Assembly: GCF_024166365.1 (NCBI RefSeq)
Contig: NC_064838.1
Span: 73,424,001-73,488,000, forward strand
From: Elephas maximus indicus
Taxonomy: Eukaryota; Chordata; Mammalia; Proboscidea; Elephantidae
Length of the DNA: 64,000 bases
Direction: 5' to 3'
Below the pieces are notes generated by a model that was not told where the DNA came from, did not search any database, and saw nothing but the letters and a program-made list of their open reading frames with translations. The translations under genes were made by a program, and so were the position numbers. This document shows positions 59,879-64,000 of this stretch, one piece after another. The first letter of the stretch is position 1; every line of letters begins with the position of its first letter.

Positions 59879-61597
59879 AGGGTAGCCCGCACGCACGAGC
59901 AGGCCCGAATAGCCGAGCCCCGCAGGTAAGGCGAAGCCTGAAAGGAGAGTCCCGCAGGCCCCAACGGAGAGTCCCGCAGGCAAGAAGTGTCTGGAAAGGA
60001 GAGCCCCGCAGGCATGAATAGGCGCGAACAGAGAGTCCCGCAGGGAAGAATAGGCCCAAACGGAGAGTTCTGCAAGCAAGTATAGGCCCAAATGGAGAGT
60101 CCCGCAGGCAAGCACAGGCCAAAACTGAGAGTCCGGCAGGCAAGAATATCCCTTAATAGAGGAGCCTCACAGGCAAGAACAGGCCCAAATAGCGGAGCCC
60201 CGCACGCAGGAAAAGGCCTGAATAACGGAGCTCCACAGGCACGAAGAGGCCCGAATAGAGGAGCCCCGCAGACAAGAGGAAGCCTGAAAGGAGAGTCCCG
60301 CAGGCAAGAATAGGCCCGAACAGAATCACACAGGCAAGAATAGGCCCGAATTGGGGCCCGGCTGGCAAGAAAAGGCCCTTACACAGTTCCGTGGGCAAGA
60401 ATAGGCCCGAATAGAGGAGCCCCGCAGGTAAGAATAGGCCCGAACAGAGTACCCCAAGAAAGAATAGACCCTAACAGAGAAGCCTGGAGTTAAGAATAGG
60501 CCCTAAAGGAGAGTCCTGCAGGCGAGAACAGACCTGAAAGGAGAGTCCGGCAGCCGAGAAAGGGCCCGAACGGAGAGTCCCGAAGGCGACAACAGGCCCA
60601 TACCGAGAGTCCCGCAGACGAGAATAAGCCTGAAGGGCGATTCCCACAGGCCAGAACAGAGGAGCCCTGTAGGCAAGAATAGGCCTGAACAGGGTCCCGC
60701 AGGCAAAAATAGACCTGAAGGGAGAGACCCGCAGAAAAGAATAGACCCAAATGGAGAGTGCCGCAGGCAAGAACAGGCCAGAACGGAGATTTCTGTAGCC
60801 AAGAATAGGCCCGAACAGAGTCCCGAAGGCAAGAATAGGACCGCACAGAGGAGTCCCGCAGGCAAGAACATGCCCGAATAGAGGAGCCCCACACGCACGA
60901 ACAGGCCGGAATAGCGGAGCCTGGCACGTGCGAACACGCGGAATAGCGGAACCGCCACACAAGAACACTCACGAATACCGGAGCTCCGCAGGCACGAGCA
61001 GAGCCCCGCACTGCCAAACGGCCCCAATAGCAGAAGCCCGCACGTGCGGACACGCCCAATAGCGGAGCCCCGCACGCACGAACAGGCCCGAATAACGGAG
61101 GCCCGCAGGCTCAAACAGGCCCGAATAACGGAGGCCCACAGGCTCAAACAGGCCTGAATAACGGAGCTCCGTAGGCACGAGCAGGCCCGAATAGAAGAGC
61201 CCCGCAGACAAGAGGAGGAACGAAAGGATGCTCCTGCAGGCAAGATTAGGCCCGAACGGAGGTTCCGCAGGCAAGAATAGGCCCAAACGAATGATCCCAC
61301 AGGCAAGAATAGGACCGAACAGAGTGTCCCACAGGCACGAATGGGCCCGAACGGAAGGTTCCACAGGCGAGAATAGGCCCGGACGGGGAGTCCCGCAGGC
61401 CAGGATAGGCCCGAATAGAGGAGCCCCGCAGGTAAGAAGAGGCCCTAACGGAGAGGCCTGTACGCGAGAACAGGCCGGAACAGAGAGTCCCACAGGCAAG
61501 AGCAGGCCAGAATAGAGGAGCCCTGTAGGCAAGAATAGGCCCCGAAGGAGAGTCCCACAGGCAAGAATAGACCTGAACGGAGAGTCCTGCAGAAAAG
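59879..61597 (-). repeat. CpG-rich 32-33-bp minisatellite embedded in the AT satellite
   Basis: About fifty units. One type reads GGAGAGTCCCGCAGGCAAGA then ATAGGCCCGAAC (32 bp). The other reads GGAGCCCCGCAGGCACGA then ACAGGCCCGAATAGC (33 bp). Blocks recur about 0.86-0.93 kb apart (60241/61171 and 60660/61519), so the block is itself a doublet. GC and CpG content contrast sharply with the flanks. Each unit keeps AGAATAG, the A-rich form of the heptamer. Open frames of 225-267 codons on the minus strand arise because the unit lacks stops in several frames, and they are not genes. Confidence 0.93.
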
Positions 61598-62488
61598 AAT
61601 GTAGAATGTTGAGTACAGTATAAAGAATATGGAATATAGAATACACAAAAATATACTATATGTAAATATATAGAAAATAGAAGATTGAATATAGAAAAAT
61701 ATAGAATATAGAGAAATTGCAAATGTTTAATATAGAATGTAGAATATAGAAGATTTTAAAATGTAGACTATACAATATGGAATATAGAATACAGAAGAAT
61801 ATGGTATAGAGAAAAATATAGAATATAGAACATCGAATATAGAATAGAGAGTATGGTATATAGGATATAGGAAAATATAGAATATAGAAAAACATAGAAT
61901 TTAGAATGTGAAATATAGAATATAGAAGAATTTAGAATATAGAATATGGAATATAGAAGGAAATAGTACATAGAAGAAAACTGAACATAGAACACAGAAC
62001 ACAGAAGATGTAATATAGAATGTAAAAGAATATAGAATATACAAGAATATGGAATACAGAAGAATATAAACAAGACTATGGATTATAGAATGTACATTAC
62101 AGAAGAATATAGAATACAGAATATAGAAGAATATTGAATATAAATTTAGAATATAGAAGAATATAGAATATAGAAGGCTATAGAAAATACAAGAAAAAGA
62201 ATATAGTAGAATGTAGAATACACAATATGGAAGAATAGAGAATATAGAAAAATGAGAATACAGAATACAGAAGAATATAGAATATACATTATAGAAGAAT
62301 ATACACAGTAGAAAACTATACAATACAGAATATAGATTATAAAAGAACATGTAATACAGAATTTAGAATATAGAAAGTAGAATGTAGAATACAGAAAATA
62401 GAATATAAAATATAGAATAAAGACTATAGAATACAGATTATAGAATATAGAAAATTATGGAATGCAGAATGTAAAATATAGAATACAC
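61598..62488 (-). repeat. Heptamer satellite, inverted A-rich arm
   Basis: About 0.89 kb of GAATATAGAA-type sequence. Its reverse complement matches two forward stretches. The right part matches 56845-57370 of copy A (shared TACTATATTCTTTTTCTTGT). The left part matches about 63620-63950 of copy C (shared CTATACCATATTCTTCTGTA-type order). The arm ends at the same AATACACTATATTC junction as at 54588. Confidence 0.92.
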
Positions 62489-64000
62489 TATATTCTTCTA
62501 TTTTCCAAGTTCTTTTGTATTCTCTATTCTATTTTCAGTGTTCCATATTCTATATTTTAAATTCTCTATATTCTATAATCTATGTTCTTCTATATTCTGT
62601 ATTTTTGTATATTCTATATTTTATATCCCATACTCTGTATTCTATATTCTACATTTTTCTACATACAATATTCTTCTATATTCCATATTCTATATTCTAC
62701 ATTGTATATTTTAAATTCTTCCATATTCTATGTTCTGTATTCTACATTCTAAATTCTTTATGTTCTTCCATATTCTATATTTTTCTATATACTATAATTT
62801 TCTGTATTTTACATTCCATGTTCTACATTCTTCCTTCTGTATTCTATATTATTCTATATTCTGAATTCTATATTCTTCTATATTGTAGATTCTGTATTTT
62901 ACATTCTATATTCTATATTCCATTATTTCTATATTCTGTGCTCTTTATGCTTTACTTCATATTCTATATTTTGTAGTCTACATTGTATGTTTTTCTATAT
63001 TCTATATTCCATACTCTGTGTTCTATATTCAATGTTCTTTTTCTATATTCTATATTTTTCTGTATAATTTTCTGTATTCTATATTCTACATTCTATATTC
63101 TTCTATAGTCTGTACCATATATTGTTCTATATTGTATATTCTGTATTTTACATTCTATATTCCATAATCTTCTATATTCTGTAATGTATATCTCTATATT
63201 ATGTATTTTTTATTCTATATTTTGTATTCTGTATTCTACATTCTGTATTTTTCTATATTCCATTGTCTGTATTCTATATTCAATGTTTTTTCCTATAGTC
63301 TATATTTTTTTATAATTTTCAGTATTCTATATTCCATGTTTTATATTCCATATTGCATATTCTGTAAACTGTATTCTACATTCTGTATTCTCTTATATTC
63401 CATCTTCTGTATTCTATATTCCAGAATCTTCTATATTCTGTAATGTATATTCTTCTAAATTCTATGTTCTTTATTCTGTATTTTATATTCTGTATTGTAC
63501 TTTGTACATACTCTATTCTATATTCTATATTTATTTCTATTCTATACTTTTTTATATTCTCTATTAATACCCTGTATTGTATATTCCATATTTTATATTC
63601 CAAATTCTTCTATATCCCATATTCCACATTCTAAATTCTATGTTCTTCTATATTCTATATTTTTCTATATTCCATACTCTCTATTCTATATTTGATGTTC
63701 TATGTTGTATATTCTATATTTTTCTCTATACTATATTCTTCTGTATTCTATATTCCATATTCCATATTGTATATTCTACATTCTATATTCTAAAATCTTC
63801 TATATTCTACATTCTGTATTCTATATTTTTCTATATTCTGTGTTCTATATTCAATGTTCCATTTTCTATATTTTTACACATACTTTATTTTTATGTATTT
63901 TATATTCCATATTCTTGATACTATATTCAACATTCTATGTTCTTCTATAGTCCGTATTCCATATTCTCCTACATTCTATATTTTACATTCTACATTCTGT
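62489..64000 (+). repeat. Heptamer satellite, higher-order copy C (runs off window)
   Basis: Restarts at the beginning of the higher-order copy, with AAGTTCTTTTGTATTCTCTA matching 54607 and 57470. It then follows copies A and B through the TTTGTACATACTCTATTCTA block at 63503. It continues past the right edge. Confidence 0.93.

Noticed and set aside
60092..61515. Plus-strand Arg/Gly/Pro-rich frames in the GC block, resembling collagen-like or basic proteins
   Set aside because: Same repeat effect on the other strand. No start context or domain.
59879..61597. CRISPR array, because of regular 32-33-bp units
   Set aside because: There are no distinct spacers: units abut directly and all positions vary a little. 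The context is a mammalian genome.
60471..61722. Overlapping minus-strand open frames up to 267 codons in the GC block
   Set aside because: Three frames are open together over the 32-33-bp repeat, and the unit length shifts frame between units. This is repeat composition, not coding selection.

Overview
The window is mammalian nuclear DNA, almost certainly from an afrotherian and most likely a proboscidean (elephant). It holds many copies of the afrotherian tRNA-derived SINE (AfroSINE). Their diagnostic core reads 'GGAAACCCTGGTGG... TCCTATAGGGTCGCTATGAG... GGGTTTGG', and several copies have clean target-site duplications. RTE (BovB-like) 3' ends share their tail with the SINE. Around these lie placental-wide MIR, L2, L1 and MaLR-type LTR relics. 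There is no bacterial-style gene organisation.

The only host genes recognised are family-2 olfactory receptors on the minus strand. An intact OR2T-like reading frame lies at 3431-4363. It is 310 aa long, but the DRY arginine is replaced by cysteine. Two OR2AK2-like pseudogenes lie at 31879-32808 and 41590-42513. OR2T and OR2AK2 neighbour each other in the human 1q44 receptor cluster, so the window probably belongs to the orthologous cluster. The two OR2AK2-like copies sit in a diverged tandem duplication (about 30085-39630 and 39631-51147). Since duplicating, the arms have gained different SINEs and microsatellites and have lost different segments.

Layout: 1-330 RTE 3' end; 0.3-3.4 kb old unassigned DNA; 3.4-4.4 kb OR2T-like gene; 4.4-13.3 kb MIR and AfroSINE relics; 13.3-17.7 kb a 5'-truncated L1 with a 13-bp target duplication, inserted in a MIR; 18.4-19.4 kb a nested LTR-in-LTR; 19.4-24.8 kb a second L1; 24.8-28.6 kb antisense RTE and L1 with an embedded LTR-like insert and two fresh SINEs; 30.1-51.1 kb the duplicated OR2AK2 segment; 51.1-54.4 kb antisense RTE and L1.

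From 54.39 kb to the end the sequence becomes a composite satellite that I do not recognise. An AT-rich array of a degenerate heptamer (TTCTATA) is organised into roughly 2.85-kb higher-order copies. A CpG-rich 1.7-kb block of 32-33-bp units is embedded in it, and an inverted arm of the same heptamer follows. The A-rich arm to T-rich junction recurs about 7.9 kb apart. This is the most unusual structure in the window. The long open frames across it are by-products of stop-free repeat units, not genes.
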